Shown one piece after another: positions 4,669 through 5,625 of a stretch of DNA of 5,625 bases. The stretch comes from CAZXCK01 sp964639225 (GTDB lineage: Bacteria; Chloroflexota; Anaerolineae; Aggregatilineales; Phototrophicaceae). The position numbers and the translations under genes were made by a program. The stretch spans positions 1 to 5,625 of the forward strand of contig CAZXCK010000206.1 in the NCBI GenBank assembly GCA_964639225.1, given 5' to 3'. The notes below the pieces were generated by a model that saw nothing but the letters and a program-made list of their open reading frames with translations, ran no database searches and was not told the DNA's origin. Every line of letters begins with the position of its first letter. The stretch's first letter is position 1.

Positions 4669-5553
4669 GTGAAGCAGAAAGATCTGAAGCTGCTTTGGGC
4701 TCGGTCGGGGAATAGATGTGCGATATGCCGAGCAGAGTTGACGCAAGACGCGGAGTCCCATACCGCTTCCTATACGCTCGGGCAGCAAGCGCATATCGTG
4801 GGCGATAAGCCGGGATCCGCAAGATACGAAAGTCTCCTGACACAGGAAGAGCGTGACAGCTACCACAACCTCATTCTAGTGTGTCCGACAGATCACGTAT
4901 TAATCGATAGCAATGANNNNNNNNNNTCGGAGCATGAGCTTTGGGTGACTGAAACACTGAGTGAAACTATCGATCACGTCAGGTTGGCTCAGGAAGCAGT
5001 TCTCGCGAACATCGTAGATCGAGCGGTTGAGCTTTGTTGGTTAGACCGGTGGCATACTTGGACGAGTTATGCGCTATCACCTGATCCCCAATGGCCCTCG
5101 GAATTGCCTGAATCGATCTACCGATTTGCACAGTTTGTTGCCGCGGCGATCTGGCCGGAGGGTTATGAAGATTTTCAAGCGTCGACAATGAATTTGGCGC
5201 GGAGTCTCAACGAGGCAGCTCATGTCTTCATGGAGCATAGTGAAGAAGTAAACGGGACCTATCGGCCCGACAAATTCTACAAAAGAATAGATCCAAATCC
5301 GAACTATCACCGAGATCTCGATCGATATAATGCATGGCGAGAAAAGTGCTATAGCAGTTTCTACGATGCGACCAAAGCAGCGAACTGGTTTGCAGATGTA
5401 GTGAGAAAACACGTCAACCCAATGTTCTTCGCTCTTGAGGGAAGGTTCATTGTCGAAGATGGTCCATACGAGGACTTCACATATAGAACTCGGATTCTAG
5501 AGTACACAACAGAAGAAAAAGCGGCGCTGTTGGCTGGGAGACGGCCCGTATAA
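4669..5553 (+). CDS. HNH nuclease-domain protein with large uncharacterised C-terminal region
   Basis: A 294-residue protein encoded in the cassette that follows the attC. The N-terminus is an HNH/treble-clef domain: CxxC (C17, C20), AHIVG (H42), N67 in HNLILVC, C72 and H76 in CPTDHVLID. The two cysteine/histidine pairs should hold a structural zinc, and H42, N67 and H76 match the HNH active-site pattern. Residues ~90-294 are rich in aromatic residues and match nothing I know; they may bind a target or sense a trigger. The GTG start at 4669 has AGGGGGG four bases upstream and lies about 30 bases after the attC crossover, typical for a cassette gene. Ten N bases cover residues 83-86. The frame is the same on both sides, and a gap of about four residues after the ID of the motif is natural, so I treat the gene as intact. 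Its AT-leaning codon use differs from the left operon. A defence role is inferred. Confidence 0.8.
   Translation: MKQKDLKLLWARSGNRCAICRAELTQDAESHTASYTLGQQAHIVGDKPGSARYESLLTQEERDSYHNLILVCPTDHVLIDSNXXXXSEHELWVTETLSETIDHVRLAQEAVLANIVDRAVELCWLDRWHTWTSYALSPDPQWPSELPESIYRFAQFVAAAIWPEGYEDFQASTMNLARSLNEAAHVFMEHSEEVNGTYRPDKFYKRIDPNPNYHRDLDRYNAWREKCYSSFYDATKAANWFADVVRKHVNPMFFALEGRFIVEDGPYEDFTYRTRILEYTTEEKAALLAGRRPV
4917..4926. other. Assembly gap (10 N)
   Basis: Ten undetermined bases interrupt the cassette HNH gene. Because the reading frame and the expected motif order continue on both sides, the true length is probably 10 or another length leaving remainder 1 on division by 3. A fixed-size placeholder cannot be excluded. 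Confidence 0.95.
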
Positions 5554-5598
5554 CACCTATGAGGCCCCCCCCGTCAAGCGCACAAACCGATCCTAGCC

Positions 5599-5614
5599 CG
5601 GTCTTCGAAAACCG
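5599..5614. repeat. Short imperfect palindrome downstream of the cassette HNH gene
   Basis: CGGTCTTCGAAAACCG can fold as CGGT/ACCG and TT/AA around a central CG with one mismatch. It lies 46 bases after the stop codon, but no T-run follows, so it is a weak candidate for an intrinsic terminator. The rest of 5554-5625 shows only a C8 run at 5565-5572. Confidence 0.3.
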
Positions 5615-5625
5615 AATCTTCTGCG

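Noticed and set aside
4555..4866. Minus-strand ORFs across the attC site and the start of the cassette HNH gene
   Set aside because: They run through the attC stem and oppose a complete HNH motif on the + strand; no ribosome binding site or motif supports them.
5549..5625. Possible start of a second attC: TATAACA overlapping the stop codon of the cassette HNH gene
   Set aside because: The stop-in-TAACA layout is typical of cassettes, but no inner arm sits at the usual distance (the nearest TCAAG is about 17 bases too far along), and no returning arms are visible before the window ends. The next ~100 bases would settle it.

Overview
The window reads as a high-GC bacterial (most likely proteobacterial) accessory region in two compositionally different halves. 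No rRNA, tRNA or CRISPR is visible. The organism cannot be named from the sequence. All genes I support are on the + strand. A 10-base run of N at 4917-4926 shows that this is a draft assembly.

Left half (about 1-3796, strongly GC-rich, tightly packed): three genes that look like one operon. First is an HNH endonuclease with a conserved N-terminal domain that may be PUA-like (TTG start at 65). Second is a MazG-fold, dCTPase-like nucleotide pyrophosphohydrolase (GTG start at 1026). Third is an 806-residue protein starting at 1376 in an ATGA overlap with the second gene. It carries an N-terminal PD-(D/E)XK-like nuclease motif, a DUF2075/Schlafen-group-3 type NTPase-helicase core, and a C-terminal LexA/UmuD-type S24 peptidase domain. 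The S24 part retains a Ser/Lys pair (S708, K753) and an Ala-Gly pair (A673-G674) placed 35 residues before the serine, the same spacing as in E. coli LexA. I infer a stress- or phage-responsive defence operon: a DNA-cutting enzyme, a nucleotide-pool enzyme and a self-cleavable nuclease-helicase. None of this is proven by the sequence alone.

Right half (3797-5625, clearly lower GC, different codon use): integron gene-cassette material. The key evidence is an attC recombination site at 4541-4642, with outer and inner arms that pair, an extrahelical base and a core GTT. The cassette ending at this site holds a small single-span membrane protein (preferred start 3863) and, overlapping its end, a 42-residue ORF (4410-4538) with a Gln-Pro-Lys repeat and a strong ribosome binding site. 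The next cassette starts at the attC crossover (4636/4637) and carries a second, unrelated HNH-type protein (4669-5553) interrupted by the sequence gap. The left edge of the first cassette may be a GTTAGAT core-like site at 3792-3798, overlapping the stop codon of the helicase gene and lying at the composition break.

Overall this is a likely defence-rich accessory locus: a conserved-looking defence operon abutting integron cassettes of unknown or nuclease function. The last 72 bases after 5553 hold only a C8 run and a short palindrome.
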